Source: Paracidobacterium acidisoli
GTDB lineage: Bacteria; Acidobacteriota; Terriglobia; Terriglobales; Acidobacteriaceae
Direction of reading: 5' to 3'
DNA length: 64,000 nt
Assembly (NCBI RefSeq): GCF_003428625.2
Contig: NZ_QVQT02000004.1
Coordinates: 372,001-436,000 of the forward strand
Shown: piece after piece, positions 35,510 to 44,464 of the stretch
How the letters are laid out: every line of letters begins with the position of its first letter
How positions within the stretch are numbered: position 1 is the first letter of the stretch
Made by a program: the position numbers and the translations under genes
The notes under the pieces: generated by a model
Database searches by the model: none
What the model was told of the DNA's origin: nothing
The model's input: only the letters and a program-made list of their open reading frames with translations

Positions 35510-36250
35510 TTACCAGGGCAGTTCCTCACCAAGATGAATAAAACGGCCGCTCGGCGCATCCGCAGCCAGCAGTGCCGCAGCAACACTGGTCTGTGCGCCC
35601 TCAGGAATTTCCATCGGTGCGGCATCTGTACCCATGTCGGTCTTGACCCAGCCAGGGTGCACAGAAGTGACCTTGATCGGGGTATCCCGCAGCTCCCAGG
35701 CAAGATGAACGGTCCACGCGTTGAGCGCGGTCTTCGAGGAGTTATAGGCAAACTTCTTGAAGGAATAAATAGGGCTGGACGGATCGGCGTGCAGCGTAAG
35801 GGAGCCGAGAATACTGGAAAGGTTAACGATGCGTCCTGCGGGACTCTTCTTCAGCAGCGGCAGCAGCGCATGCGTAAGCAGAACGACGGAAAATACGTTG
35901 GTCTCATAAACGCCCTGCAGCTCTGCCTCCGGCGTTTCGCTCACGGTGGGCTTGAACAAATCGCTTTCGCCGACGGCTGCGATGCCCGCATTGTTGATGA
36001 GGATATCGAGCTTGCCGAATTGCCTGCTGAACCAGTCCGCAGCCGCGGTACGGTCAGAAGCTTTGGTGACGTCGAGCTGAATGCCATAGGCGTCGATGCC
36101 TTCCGCCTTCAGCTTTGCCGCAGCCTCTTCAGCGGCCCCTCGCTGCCGTGCGGCGAGCACGACGGTAACACCTTTTTGTCCCAGCTGGCGGGCGGTTTCA
36201 AAACCCAGTCCGCGATTAGCTCCGGTAATGAGAGCGACTTTGTCTGCCAT
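35510..36250 (-). CDS. Short-chain dehydrogenase/reductase, likely TetR-controlled
   Basis: A 246-residue classical SDR. The cofactor motif TGANRGLGFETAR and NNAG in LINNAGIAAVG are present. The catalytic Ser is in VNLSSILGS, and Tyr and Lys are in YNSSKTALN. The PGWVKTDMG motif is typical of carbonyl-reductase-like SDRs. Basic residues after strand 2 (AARQRG) suggest NADPH. It lies 138 bases upstream of tetR in the same direction, with the palindrome in its promoter region. Confidence 0.88.
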   Translation of the reverse strand: MADKVALITGANRGLGFETARQLGQKGVTVVLAARQRGAAEEAAAKLKAEGIDAYGIQLDVTKASDRTAAADWFSRQFGKLDILINNAGIAAVGESDLFKPTVSETPEAELQGVYETNVFSVVLLTHALLPLLKKSPAGRIVNLSSILGSLTLHADPSSPIYSFKKFAYNSSKTALNAWTVHLAWELRDTPIKVTSVHPGWVKTDMGTDAAPMEIPEGAQTSVAAALLAADAPSGRFIHLGEELPW

Positions 36251-36311
36251 GGAAATGGCCTCCTGTTGCGTATGAGATGTGGGGTGGGTGCACGCGGGAT
36301 TCAGATATTTC

Positions 36312-36325
36312 CTACCGATCGGTAG
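36312..36325 (-). promoter_or_regulatory. TetR-type operator palindrome
   Basis: CTACCGATCGGTAG is a perfect 14-bp palindrome, 62 bases upstream of the SDR start. On the minus strand TTAAAA precedes it and AAATAT follows, so it could sit between a weak -35 and -10. Binding by the neighbouring TetR protein is inferred from position and symmetry. Confidence 0.68.
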
Positions 36326-36378
36326 CTTTTTAACATAAAAATTACGCAGCGTGCCGCAAAGAAACAGATTTCTCCGGC

Positions 36379-37338
36379 TTAGGCTGGTGAGCTATCAGGG
36401 GCTTCGAGCTCGGAGGCAAGCCACTCCATGATTTGTCCGGCTATTAAAAGATTATCGCCGAAGCCCTGAAACCAGTGAACATCGGGCTCTTTGCGGAACC
36501 AGGTCAGCTGGCGTTTTGCGTAATTGCGATGACCCTGCTGCGCGTGGGAGATGGCATCGGAAAGAGAGAGTTCGCCGCGCAGAACGGCCCGCGCCTGGCG
36601 ATAGCCGAGGGAATCAAAGGCGCGGGGCGCGTCGCCATATCGGGCAACGAGGCTGCGGGTTTCTTCGATCAGTCCGCCGGAAAATTCAGCGGAAAACATC
36701 TGTGCGGCGCGTGTATTGATGCGCTCGTAGAGCTGTCGTCTTGGAGGATTGAGACCGATGCGAAGAATACGATAGCCGGTCAGTGGATCGCGCCCTGCCT
36801 GCCACGCCTCGGTGATTGGCTCACGCCCGGCGAGACAGACTTCAATGGCGCGAATGAGCTTCGGCGTATCGTTTGCGTGGATGCGCTGCGCGGCTTTCGC
36901 GTCAAGGCGCATCAGCAGTCGATGCAGCCATCCGGCGCCCCGACGTTCAGCACTGTGCTGAAGTCGGAATCGGATTTCCACGGAGCGCTGCGGTCCCGCG
37001 AAGAGACCGTCGAGAAGCGCGCGAAGATAAAGGCCCGTCCCTCCGGTGACGACAGGCAGTCTTCCCCGGCTGGTAATGTCGGCAATGGCCTCACGCGCCA
37101 GCCGGCTATAGTCGCCGGCGGTGGAGTGCTCGTCCGGGGCATAGATATCGATCAGGTGATGCGGCACGCTCTGGCGTTCGGCAAGAGTGGGCTTGGCAGT
37201 ACCGTTTTCCATCTCGCGGTAGACGGCAACCGAATCACAGCTGACGATCTCTCCATTGAAATGTCTGGCCAGATTCAGAGAAAGTGCTGTCTTGCCGCTG
37301 GCCGTGGGTCCGAGCAGGACGACGAGAGGTCTATCCAT
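36379..37338 (-). CDS. miaA: tRNA dimethylallyltransferase
   Basis: A 319-residue enzyme. The P-loop GPTASGKTALS is at residues 10-20. VSCDSVAVYREM carries the catalytic Asp, the DMAPP/tRNA region contains HHLIDI, and VTGGTGLYLRALLDGLF is also present. Near the end, ISHAQQGHRNYAKRQLTWFRKE matches the family core. It transfers dimethylallyl to A37 of tRNAs reading UNN codons. ATG 37338 begins the strand before the P-loop. It stands alone between the SDR and the his region. Confidence 0.95.
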   Translation of the reverse strand: MDRPLVVLLGPTASGKTALSLNLARHFNGEIVSCDSVAVYREMENGTAKPTLAERQSVPHHLIDIYAPDEHSTAGDYSRLAREAIADITSRGRLPVVTGGTGLYLRALLDGLFAGPQRSVEIRFRLQHSAERRGAGWLHRLLMRLDAKAAQRIHANDTPKLIRAIEVCLAGREPITEAWQAGRDPLTGYRILRIGLNPPRRQLYERINTRAAQMFSAEFSGGLIEETRSLVARYGDAPRAFDSLGYRQARAVLRGELSLSDAISHAQQGHRNYAKRQLTWFRKEPDVHWFQGFGDNLLIAGQIMEWLASELEAPDSSPA

Positions 37339-37777
37339 GGAATTATGTCGCCGGTTTCAGGCTAACAAAGACAAAGCTGGACAAAAAGGTTTCCTGAAGG
37401 TCACGCGGGCCTGAGGGTTTGCCTCAGGCCCGGACACAACGAGAAAACAGCAGGGATGAAAAGTTTCCGCCAGCCATGCAGTAATAAGCCGAGAAATGCA
37501 GGCTCCTCGGAGCGGCCGGCCTCAAACTTACTGTCGCGAGCCAGTGCTCTGTTCTGCGCACATGTATTCGCGATACACACAGAATTACGCACAGAATGAA
37601 TTCAGCGAATAGCACTCCAGCCGCTTTGGAAATACTTTTGAGGATAATCTGATAACACAGACGGGTGAGCGGAGAATACCTTTAAACGGGCTGGCGCTTC
37701 ATCGTAGGTACACTATAGAAGCGCAGTTAAATATGCGGATTTCGCACATCGGTCTCTTTTCCTCTGTTGTCAGGGAG
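37339..37777. other. Intergenic region between miaA and the his promoter
   Basis: About 440 bases without a gene. At 37406-37432 CGGGCCTGAGG-GTTTG-CCTCAGGCCCG forms a perfect 11-bp stem without a T-run, placed upstream of miaA. TGTAT-TCGCG-ATACA near 37563 is a second short inverted repeat. The right part is AT-richer and leads into the his promoter. No ORF longer than about 60 codons with a sensible start or composition was seen. Confidence 0.4.
37406..37432. repeat. Perfect 11-bp inverted repeat (stem-loop)
   Basis: The 11-bp arms are exact reverse complements around a GTTTG loop. There is no T-run on either strand, and no gene ends here (miaA starts 68 bases to the left on the other strand). 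It may be a remnant terminator of a lost gene or a structured untranslated element of miaA mRNA. Confidence 0.6.
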
Positions 37778-37805
37778 TTGACAGGCGAAAGGCAGAGCGG
37801 ATAAC
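37778..37805 (+). promoter_or_regulatory. Candidate promoter of the his operon
   Basis: TTGACA (37778-37783) matches the -35 consensus fully. GATAAC (37800-37805), after a 16-base spacer, matches four of six -10 bases. Transcription would start near 37812, just ahead of the leader peptide. Spacing is acceptable but the -10 is imperfect. An alternative -10 (TAACGT, 18-base spacer) is weaker. Confidence 0.55.
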
Positions 37806-37816
37806 GTTGCTGACAG

Positions 37817-37897
37817 ATGCAGATTCGCATGCACCACCGCCATCACCACCATCATCACGTGATGAACGTGCCAGCGAACTTCTGCAGCCCGAGATAG
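37817..37897 (+). CDS. hisL: Histidine operon leader peptide
   Basis: A 26-residue peptide, MQIRMHHRHHHHHHVMNVPA plus FCSPR-type tail, ending at TAG 37895-37897. Eight of the nine codons at 37832-37858 encode histidine. This resembles the enteric HisL peptide, in which ribosome stalling at His codons when charged tRNA-His is scarce controls termination. It lies 97 bases upstream of hisI, between a TTGACA promoter and a hairpin/T-run. ATG 37829, in the same frame, could be the real start. The reading as a leader peptide rests on composition and position; there is no SD sequence of note. Confidence 0.82.
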   Translation: MQIRMHHRHHHHHHVMNVPANFCSPR

Positions 37898-37923
37898 CAA
37901 CAGCCAATTCGAGGATTTCGCAG

Positions 37924-37958
37924 AGCCTGCCGGCGCGAACAGCACTGGCGGGCTTTTT
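37924..37958 (+). terminator. Attenuator terminator upstream of hisI
   Basis: AGCCTGCCGG pairs with CTGGCGGGCT (10 bp with two G-U pairs) around an 11-base loop, followed by TTTT. It lies 26 bases after the leader stop and 36 bases before hisI. TGCCAG at 37869-37874, inside the leader frame just after the His codons, is complementary (one G-U) to CTGGCG at 37945-37950 in the 3' arm. It could form an antiterminator when the ribosome stalls. That pairing is by eye and not folded. Confidence 0.75.
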
Positions 37959-37993
37959 GCATTTTCAGGCAATTCGCAAAAGGATAGTGGGAG

Positions 37994-38350
37994 ATGACCG
38001 AGATCAGGATCGACTTCGCAAAGATGGATGGACTGACGCCAGGCATCGTGCAGCACGCACGGACCGGCCAGGTGCTGATGACCGGCTTTCTGAATGAGGA
38101 AAGCTATCGCAAAACGCTCGAAACCGGCTTCGTCACATTCTGGAGCCGCACCCGGCAGAAGTTGTGGATGAAGGGCGAAACCAGTGGAAATCGTCTGCGT
38201 GTGGTGGAAGCGCTGACCGACTGTGACCAGGATACCCTGCTCTTTCGTGTCGAGGTGGAAGGGGATGGCCTGGTGTGCCACGAGGGTACTGTGAGCTGTT
38301 TTACGCGCCCGATTGCGCTGCAGGCACCGGCAGCGGAGGTGCAGGCATGA
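37994..38350 (+). CDS. hisI: Phosphoribosyl-AMP cyclohydrolase
   Basis: A 118-residue monofunctional cyclohydrolase. [18 protein letters not shown] and the metal/active segment [15 protein letters not shown] with the following cysteine ([12 protein letters not shown]) match the family. It opens the purine ring of phosphoribosyl-AMP in step 3 of histidine synthesis. Unlike the enteric fused HisIE it lacks the HisE domain, and no hisE gene is present in the window. It is the first structural gene; its stop overlaps the hisG start (ATGA). Confidence 0.94.
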   Translation: MTEIRIDFAKMDGLTPGIVQHARTGQVLMTGFLNEESYRKTLETGFVTFWSRTRQKLWMKGETSGNRLRVVEALTDCDQDTLLFRVEVEGDGLVCHEGTVSCFTRPIALQAPAAEVQA

Positions 38351-39222
38351 GCCAGAAAATCCGTCTCGGCATTCCCAAGGGCAGCCTGCAGGACGCAACG
38401 ATAGCTCTGTTTGAGCGTGCCGGTTGGCGCATCTACGCCAATGGCCGCTCCTATTTTCCGACCATCGACGATCCGGAGATTGAGTGCATGTTGATTCGCG
38501 CGCAGGAGATGGCGCGCTATGTCGATCACGGCGTGCTGGATACGGGCCTGACCGGCATCGATTGGGTAATCGAAAGTGGTCTGGATGTCGAGAGCGTGAC
38601 CAGCCTTGTGTATTCCAAGCAAAGCCGTAAAGGCGTGCGCTGGGTGCTGGCTGTCCCGGAAGATTCTCCTTATCAGCGCGCCGAGGATCTGAGCGGGAAG
38701 ATCATCGCGACAGAATTGGTGGAAGTAACGAAGCGCTATTTTGCGCAGAAGAATGTCCCGGTCAAGGTGGAATTCAGCTGGGGCGCGACGGAAGTAAAGC
38801 CGCCCACACTGGCCGACGCCATTGTGGAAGTGACCGAGACGGGGAGCTCGTTGCGGGCCAATCGCCTGCGCATTATCGAAACGGTGCTGGAAAGCGAAAC
38901 GCGGCTGATTGCCAATCGCACGGCCTATAAAGACGAGTGGAAGAAGCAGAAAATCGACAGTCTGGCGCTGATGCTGAAGGGCGCGATTGCCGCTCAGGGT
39001 CAGGTTGGGCTGATGCTGAATGTGTCGAAGGAGAACCTGCCGACGGTGCTGTCGGTGCTGCCTGCACTCAACTCGCCGACCATTTCGGAGCTGAGCGATT
39101 CGAAGTGGGTCGCGGTCAACACGATTCTCGAAGAGAGCGTGGTGCGTGACGTGATTCCGCGCCTGAAAGCGGCACAGGCGACTGGAATCGTGGAATATCC
39201 GTTGAACAAGGTGGTGCTGTGA
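38347..39222 (+). CDS. hisG: ATP phosphoribosyltransferase (long form)
   Basis: A 291-residue long-form His[22 protein letters not shown] is the family N-terminus, [15 protein letters not shown] and [19 protein letters not shown] the phosphate-binding core. The C-terminal ACT-like regulatory domain (about 220-291) makes HisZ unnecessary. It catalyses the first, feedback-controlled step from ATP and PRPP. ATG 38347 overlaps the hisI stop, and its own stop overlaps hisD (GTGA). Confidence 0.96.
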   Translation: MSQKIRLGIPKGSLQDATIALFERAGWRIYANGRSYFPTIDDPEIECMLIRAQEMARYVDHGVLDTGLTGIDWVIESGLDVESVTSLVYSKQSRKGVRWVLAVPEDSPYQRAEDLSGKIIATELVEVTKRYFAQKNVPVKVEFSWGATEVKPPTLADAIVEVTETGSSLRANRLRIIETVLESETRLIANRTAYKDEWKKQKIDSLALMLKGAIAAQGQVGLMLNVSKENLPTVLSVLPALNSPTISELSDSKWVAVNTILEESVVRDVIPRLKAAQATGIVEYPLNKVVL

Positions 39223-40475
39223 AGCTGCTGCGCAGCGGAAGCAGTGCGGCTCGGGAGCGCCTGGATGCGCTCACCGACCGCCGCAATGCGGGCTATGAGC
39301 GCGCAATGCCTGTGGCCCGGCGCATCGTCGACAGTGTGCGTCGCGGTGGCGATGCGGCACTGCTGCGGCACCGCACAAAGCTCGACGGCATTTCGTCGCA
39401 GGTGCCGTTACGAGTCTCAGAAGACGAGATGCGTGCCGCATGGGAGGCCGGTTCAGCTGAAGTCAGAGCGGCGCTGAAGACGGCGGCCAAAAATATCCGC
39501 GCCTTTGCTGAGCGGCAGCGCCCGCGCGACTGGGATATGCGTCCCGCTCCGGGCGTAATGACCGGGCAGCGCGTAAAGCCGCTCGATGCGGTGGGCTGCT
39601 ACGTGCCGAGCGGCCGCTATCCGTTGCCTTCCACGTTGTTGATGACTGCGATCCCGGCGCAGGTTGCCGGGGTGCCGAGAATTGCCGCAGTGTCACCGCG
39701 GCCGGCGCGGGAGACGCTGGCAGCCGCGCACCTGCTGGGTGTGACGGAATTCTATCGCGTGGGCGGTGCGCAGGCTGTGGCGGCATTGGCCTATGGAACG
39801 GAGAGCCTGCCACGGGTAGACAAAATTGTTGGTCCCGGTAATGCCTACGTGACGGCGGCAAAGAAGCTCGTGGCCTTCGATTGCGGCATCGACATGCTGG
39901 CCGGGCCGACAGAGATCGTCGTGACCAGCGAAGCCGGCGACGCAGTCGCGATTGCGGCAGATCTGATTGCACAGGCAGAGCATGACCCGGACGCGGTGGC
40001 GATCCTTCTGACCAGCAATGCAGAGCTGGCAAAGGCAGTGGCGATCGAGGTCAGGCAAAGAGTCCGGAGCAATAAGATCGCGGCTGAAGCGATAGCGCGA
40101 AATGGCACAGTCGTTATCACTAAAACGCCGGAAGAGGCGCGTGAAATGACAAACCGGATCGCTCCGGAGCATCTGACGATCGACAGTGAAGCAGATCTTG
40201 CATGGGTACGCAATGCCGGATCAGTGTTCGTCGGGCACTTGTCGGCTCAGCCGCTTGGCGATTACGTCTCCGGACCAAACCATACGCTGCCGACCAGCGG
40301 CCTGGCGCGGCTGCGCGGAGGCCTGAGCGTGATGGATTTTGTGAAGCTGATTACAGTACAGCAATACAGCGCGGAAGGGATAAAGCGGCTCGGGCCTGCC
40401 GGGATCGTATTGGCGAAGGCCGAAGGTCTGATGGGCCATGCGGAAGCGATTCGCGCAAGGGGGATCGATGGCTGA
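39219..40475 (+). CDS. hisD: Histidinol dehydrogenase
   Basis: A 418-residue zinc enzyme. Diagnostic segments are [47 protein letters not shown] and AEHDPDAVA, plus the His in [32 protein letters not shown] is near the C-terminus. It oxidises histidinol to histidine in two NAD-dependent steps. GTG 39219 overlaps the hisG stop; the gene overlaps hisC by eight bases. Confidence 0.96.
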   Translation: MKLLRSGSSAARERLDALTDRRNAGYERAMPVARRIVDSVRRGGDAALLRHRTKLDGISSQVPLRVSEDEMRAAWEAGSAEVRAALKTAAKNIRAFAERQRPRDWDMRPAPGVMTGQRVKPLDAVGCYVPSGRYPLPSTLLMTAIPAQVAGVPRIAAVSPRPARETLAAAHLLGVTEFYRVGGAQAVAALAYGTESLPRVDKIVGPGNAYVTAAKKLVAFDCGIDMLAGPTEIVVTSEAGDAVAIAADLIAQAEHDPDAVAILLTSNAELAKAVAIEVRQRVRSNKIAAEAIARNGTVVITKTPEEAREMTNRIAPEHLTIDSEADLAWVRNAGSVFVGHLSAQPLGDYVSGPNHTLPTSGLARLRGGLSVMDFVKLITVQQYSAEGIKRLGPAGIVLAKAEGLMGHAEAIRARGIDG

Positions 40476-41562
40476 GGTAAAAGCAGCAGGGCCGATACTT
40501 TCCTCGACCGTGCGGCGCATGAAGGAATACCACCCGCCGTTAGGCGATCGCAGCGGCCTGCGGCTGGACTTCAATGAAAATACCTTTGCCTGCTCGCCGC
40601 GCGTGCTGGAAACGCTTGGACATATTTCGCGCGCGGATCTGACGAAATATCCTGAGCGTGAGCCGGTGGAGAGGCTGGTGGCGAAACATCTTGGGCTGGA
40701 GCCAGCGCAGGTCCTGCTGACGAACGGCGTGGATGAAGCCATTCATGTGCTGTGCCAGACGTATCTCGATGCCGGCAGTGAGTTGCTGCTGCCTGTCCCG
40801 ACGTATTCCATGTATGAAGTCTATGCATCGGGGACAGAAACGCGTGTGTTGCGGGTCCAGGCTGGTAATGACTTTGCGTTTCCCGTGCAGCAGGTGCTCG
40901 ATTCCATTACTCCGGCGACGAGGCTGATTGCGATTGCGAATCCCAATAGCCCGACGGGGCAGGCTGTGCGCCGCGAGGATCTGCTCGCCGTGATTGAGGC
41001 TGCCCCCCACGCGGCAGTGCTGTTGGACGAAGCATACTTCCATTTCTTTGGCGAAACCGCGATGGATCTGGTCGGCCGCGTGCCAAATGTAATTGTCGCG
41101 CGTACCTTTTCAAAGGCTTATGGACTCGCCGGGCTTCGCCTGGGTGTGCTGGCTGCCGCGGAAGAGCAGATGCAGTGGATGCGGCGCGCCATTTCGCCAT
41201 ACAGCGTGAACGCGCTGGCGCTGGCCTGCCTGCCGTCGGCGATCGAAGACAGTGCGTACCTTGACTGGTATGTCAGCGAAGTCTTGGCCTCCCGCACCCT
41301 GTTCGAATCTGCACTGACGCGACTGGATGTGCCGTACTGGCCGTCGCGTGCAAATTTTGTCCTCGCAAATATTGGTTCAAAGCATCAGGAGTTTGCCGCA
41401 GCGATGCGCAGACGCAATGTGCTGGTGCGGGATCGATCGAGCGATCCTGGCTGTGACGGGTGTGTGCGTATCACGGTAGGAACGCGCGAACATACCGAGC
41501 TGGGCATAGCGGCGCTTGAGGAATCGCTGCGAGAAATAGGCTGGATGAAAGGCGAAGCATGA
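40468..41562 (+). CDS. hisC: Histidinol-phosphate aminotransferase
   Basis: A 364-residue PLP aminotransferase. [16 protein letters not shown] is the family start, [10 protein letters not shown] and [12 protein letters not shown] are the PLP-contact motifs, and the PLP lysine is in [16 protein letters not shown]. It converts imidazole acetol phosphate to histidinol phosphate. ATG 40468 lies within the end of hisD; the stop overlaps hisB (ATGA). Confidence 0.94.
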   Translation: MAEVKAAGPILSSTVRRMKEYHPPLGDRSGLRLDFNENTFACSPRVLETLGHISRADLTKYPEREPVERLVAKHLGLEPAQVLLTNGVDEAIHVLCQTYLDAGSELLLPVPTYSMYEVYASGTETRVLRVQAGNDFAFPVQQVLDSITPATRLIAIANPNSPTGQAVRREDLLAVIEAAPHAAVLLDEAYFHFFGETAMDLVGRVPNVIVARTFSKAYGLAGLRLGVLAAAEEQMQWMRRAISPYSVNALALACLPSAIEDSAYLDWYVSEVLASRTLFESALTRLDVPYWPSRANFVLANIGSKHQEFAAAMRRRNVLVRDRSSDPGCDGCVRITVGTREHTELGIAALEESLREIGWMKGEA

Positions 41563-42161
41563 AAAAGGCAGCAAAACGAACGGGCTCTATCGATCGCAAA
41601 ACAGCGGAGACCCAGATTTCTCTGAAGCTGACGATCGAGGGAGCGGGCCGTTACAAGGTATCGACGGGGATCAGATTTTTCGATCACATGCTCGAATTGT
41701 TTACGCGCCATGGTGCCTTCGACCTGGAGTTGACCTGCAAAGGTGACTTGGATGTAGACCAGCATCACACTGTGGAAGATGTGGGGATCGCGCTGGGCGA
41801 GGCCTTCGATAAGGCATTGGGCGATAAGCGCGGCATTCTGCGCGCGGGATATTTCCTGATGACGATGGACGAGACGCTGGGTATCGCTGCTGTCGATCTC
41901 AGTGGCCGCGTGGCATCGGTGATTGATACGAAGGTGAAGACGCGTCTGGTAGGCGATCTGCAGTCGGAGCTGGTAGACGATTTCTTTGAAGGGTTTTCGC
42001 GAGGCGCACGGGCAAATGTGCATGTAAAGACGATGTACGGCCGTTCAAATCATCACAAGGTCGAGGCACTGTTCAAGGCCTTCGCACGAGCGCTGCGCGT
42101 GGCGTGCTCGCGTGATCCGCAGCTTGGTGAGATGCTGCCCAGCACCAAAGGATTGCTGTAA
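41559..42161 (+). CDS. hisB: Imidazoleglycerol-phosphate dehydratase
   Basis: A 200-residue monofunctional dehydratase. Manganese-binding motifs are [35 protein letters not shown] and [18 protein letters not shown]. It has no histidinol-phosphatase domain, so that activity must come from a separate gene not in the window. It removes water from imidazoleglycerol phosphate. The stop overlaps the hisH start by one base (TAATG). Confidence 0.96.
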   Translation: MKKAAKRTGSIDRKTAETQISLKLTIEGAGRYKVSTGIRFFDHMLELFTRHGAFDLELTCKGDLDVDQHHTVEDVGIALGEAFDKALGDKRGILRAGYFLMTMDETLGIAAVDLSGRVASVIDTKVKTRLVGDLQSELVDDFFEGFSRGARANVHVKTMYGRSNHHKVEALFKAFARALRVACSRDPQLGEMLPSTKGLL

Positions 42162-42769
42162 TGGGTGCTGGTGTGATCGCTGTCGTCGACTATAAAGCGG
42201 GTAACCTCACGTCGGTGATGAAGGCACTCCATGTGGCTGGAGCCAAAGCAGTACTCACCGAAGATCCAGATGTTGTCCGCCGAGCGGTGAAGATCGTCCT
42301 CCCCGGTGTCGGGCACTTTGCGGCGACTTCATTCCTGGCGGAGCACGGGCTGAAAGAGGCAATCGAGGAGCGGATTCGCGCCGGAGCACCTTTCCTCGGA
42401 ATCTGCGTGGGACTGCAGTGGCTGTTTGCAGGAAGTACGGAAGCGCCGGGGTATGAAGGACTGAGCACGTTTCCACAGCTTTGCGATCGTTTTGCCCCCG
42501 GGAAAAAAGTTCCACATGTCGGATGGAATTCACTCGCAATTCGTGAAGGATCGCAGCTCTTTGCCGGAATCGAAGATGGAAGCTTCGTATATTTCACTCA
42601 CTCTTATCGCGCTCCCGTAATCAACGAGACTGCCGCTGTGACAAATTATGATGAACCATTCACCGCTGCAGTGGAGCGCGGAAACGTGATGGGCGTACAG
42701 TTCCATCCCGAAAAATCAGGCGCGGCAGGTCTGCACTTGCTGGAGAACTTTGTGAGGCTGGCATGCTGA
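42161..42769 (+). CDS. hisH: Imidazole glycerol phosphate synthase, glutamine amidotransferase subunit
   Basis: A 202-residue class I amidotransferase. The nucleophile Cys is in [11 protein letters not shown], and the His and Glu of the triad are in [14 protein letters not shown]. It releases ammonia from glutamine and channels it to HisF. It directly precedes hisF with a 7-base overlap, which suits a 1:1 complex. Confidence 0.96.
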   Translation: MGAGVIAVVDYKAGNLTSVMKALHVAGAKAVLTEDPDVVRRAVKIVLPGVGHFAATSFLAEHGLKEAIEERIRAGAPFLGICVGLQWLFAGSTEAPGYEGLSTFPQLCDRFAPGKKVPHVGWNSLAIREGSQLFAGIEDGSFVYFTHSYRAPVINETAAVTNYDEPFTAAVERGNVMGVQFHPEKSGAAGLHLLENFVRLAC

Positions 42770-43524
42770 CGAAGCGCATTATTGCCTGTCTGGATGTAAA
42801 CGCTGGCCGCGTAGTCAAGGGCGTACAGTTCGTGGATCTGGTAGATGCCGGCGACCCGGCGGAGCTGGCAGCGCGGCACGCAGCAGCGGGTGCGGATGAG
42901 ATTGTGCTGCTCGATATCACCGCAACGCACGAGCGCCGCGGCACGCTTATCGATACGGTGCGCCGCACTGCACAGCGCCTTTTCGTTCCATTCACCGTCG
43001 GCGGAGGCATTCGCACCGCGGATGATGCCGGAGCAGTCTTCGATGCCGGAGCGGATAAGGTCAGCATCAACTCTGCCGCTTTAGCCCGTCCCGCTCTGAT
43101 TGGTGAGATCGGAGCGAAGTTCGGCGCGCAGGCCGTGATCGTTGCTATCGATGCGCGCCGCAAAGGAGAAAGCGCCGAAGTCTATATTGAAGGCGGACGA
43201 AAGCCGACAGGTCGTGGAGTGGTGGAGTGGGCACGTGAAGCCGAGGATCGCGGTGCCGGCGAGATTCTGCTGACCTCCATGGATGCAGACGGCACCCGTG
43301 CCGGTTTCGATTGTGAGATCACCGCCATGGTAGGCGAAGCTGTGCAGATTCCAGTGATTGCTTCCGGCGGTGCGGGTAACGCCGCGCACTTTACGCAGGT
43401 CTTCCGCGAGGGCAGGGCCGACGCGGCGCTTGCAGCAAGTATCTTCCACTTTGGGATATCGGATGCGCGCATGCTGAAGGAAGAGCTGGCAAAGGATGGA
43501 GTTCCAGTGAGGCTGCCATGTTAA
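42763..43524 (+). CDS. hisF: Imidazole glycerol phosphate synthase, cyclase subunit
   Basis: A 253-residue TIM barrel starting [20 protein letters not shown]; the Asp in CLDV is one catalytic acid, and the second is in [20 protein letters not shown] and [11 protein letters not shown] hold the phosphates. It cyclises PRFAR with ammonia from HisH to give IGP and AICAR. Here hisF precedes hisA, the reverse of the enteric B-H-A-F order. Confidence 0.96.
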   Translation: MLTKRIIACLDVNAGRVVKGVQFVDLVDAGDPAELAARHAAAGADEIVLLDITATHERRGTLIDTVRRTAQRLFVPFTVGGGIRTADDAGAVFDAGADKVSINSAALARPALIGEIGAKFGAQAVIVAIDARRKGESAEVYIEGGRKPTGRGVVEWAREAEDRGAGEILLTSMDADGTRAGFDCEITAMVGEAVQIPVIASGGAGNAAHFTQVFREGRADAALAASIFHFGISDARMLKEELAKDGVPVRLPC

Positions 43525-44201
43525 TTCCTTCAATTGATCTGATGGGCGGACGTATTGTGCAGCTGGTGCGTGGTGAAAAGCTGAAGCTCGCCTTCGACGA
43601 TTTCGATTACTGGATCGAACGGTTCTCCTCATATCCCCTCGTTCAGCTTATTGATCTGGACGCAGCGATGCGGCAGGGAGAGAACACGGTGCTGATCGAG
43701 CAGATCGCGCGGCGGCTGCCCTGTCAGGTGGGCGGCGGCATCCGAACGGCGGAACAGGCGCAGAGACTGATCGATGCGGGAGCGAAACGCGTGATCTTTG
43801 GATCGGTGTTATTTCGCGCCGATGCTGTTTTGCCTGTGGATACGGAAATGGCAGCATCTCTGTCTGCGGTTTTGACCGCGGAACGAGTCGTCGCCAGTAT
43901 CGATACAAAGGGCGGTAAGGTTGCCATCCGTGGCTGGAAAGAGCAAACAGAGGTAACGCCGGAACAGGCGATTACCGCACTTGAGCCATATTGCAGTGCA
44001 TTTCTGTATACGCATGTGGATACAGAGGGCACAATGCAGGGGTTTCCACTGCCGGTGGCGCGGGAGCTGCGCGCTCTGACCCAGCGGCAGTTGATTGTCG
44101 CCGGAGGCATTCGCGAACAGGCAGAGATCGATGCGCTGGAAGCGATTGATGTCGACGCGGTTGCAGGTATGGCCGTGTACTCCGGCCTGCTGGCTACCTG
44201 A
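43518..44201 (+). CDS. hisA: Phosphoribosylformimino-AICAR-phosphate isomerase
   Basis: A 227-residue half-barrel pair related to His[18 protein letters not shown] has the first catalytic Asp, [17 protein letters not shown] the second, and [10 protein letters not shown] and [11 protein letters not shown] the phosphate loops. It isomerises ProFAR to PRFAR. It is slightly shorter than typical HisA (about 240). Last gene of the operon; its end overlaps a convergent small ORF by eight bases. Confidence 0.94.
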   Translation: MLIPSIDLMGGRIVQLVRGEKLKLAFDDFDYWIERFSSYPLVQLIDLDAAMRQGENTVLIEQIARRLPCQVGGGIRTAEQAQRLIDAGAKRVIFGSVLFRADAVLPVDTEMAASLSAVLTAERVVASIDTKGGKVAIRGWKEQTEVTPEQAITALEPYCSAFLYTHVDTEGTMQGFPLPVARELRALTQRQLIVAGGIREQAEIDALEAIDVDAVAGMAVYSGLLAT

Positions 44202-44358
44202 CCTGCTCGCGGCGTCGATAAAGAATGCCCACCACGATAAAAGCCGCAGCGGCCACCGCTGAGGCTATAGCACTGGATCGATGTCCCCGTACGGCGGCCA
44301 GAACGGTATCGGCCGTCCAGAAGAAAGCGAGTGCAAACCAGAGATAAGAAGGGCGCAT
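44194..44358 (-). CDS. Small two-helix membrane protein, unknown
   Basis: A 54-residue product, MRPSYLWFALAFFWTADTVL to the tail YRRREQVR, with two hydrophobic helices and a basic C-terminus. ATG 44358 follows GAAAGAGAA; ATG 44397 is an alternative. Its 3' end overlaps the hisA stop tail-to-tail by eight bases. Composition fits a membrane protein rather than chance, but the antisense location near gene ends keeps this tentative. Confidence 0.45.
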   Translation of the reverse strand: MRPSYLWFALAFFWTADTVLAAVRGHRSSAIASAVAAAAFIVVGILYRRREQVR

Positions 44359-44464
44359 TTCTCTTTCATGATAAATATCTGCCGCCGCCGCTACCATTTT
44401 CCGATATCTGGAGTAAGCTGATACGTCCGGCGTAGCCGGGTGATTCAGGACTGCGAGCACGGCA

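Noticed and set aside
37807-38097. Alternative open frame over the his leader region (Pro/Ser/Arg-rich)
   Set aside because: It runs through the attenuator and into hisI in another frame with no family resemblance; the His-rich frame explains the region better.
37994-38350. HisE domain fused to HisI
   Set aside because: The protein ends at 118 residues shortly after the cyclohydrolase motifs; no pyrophosphatase helices follow.
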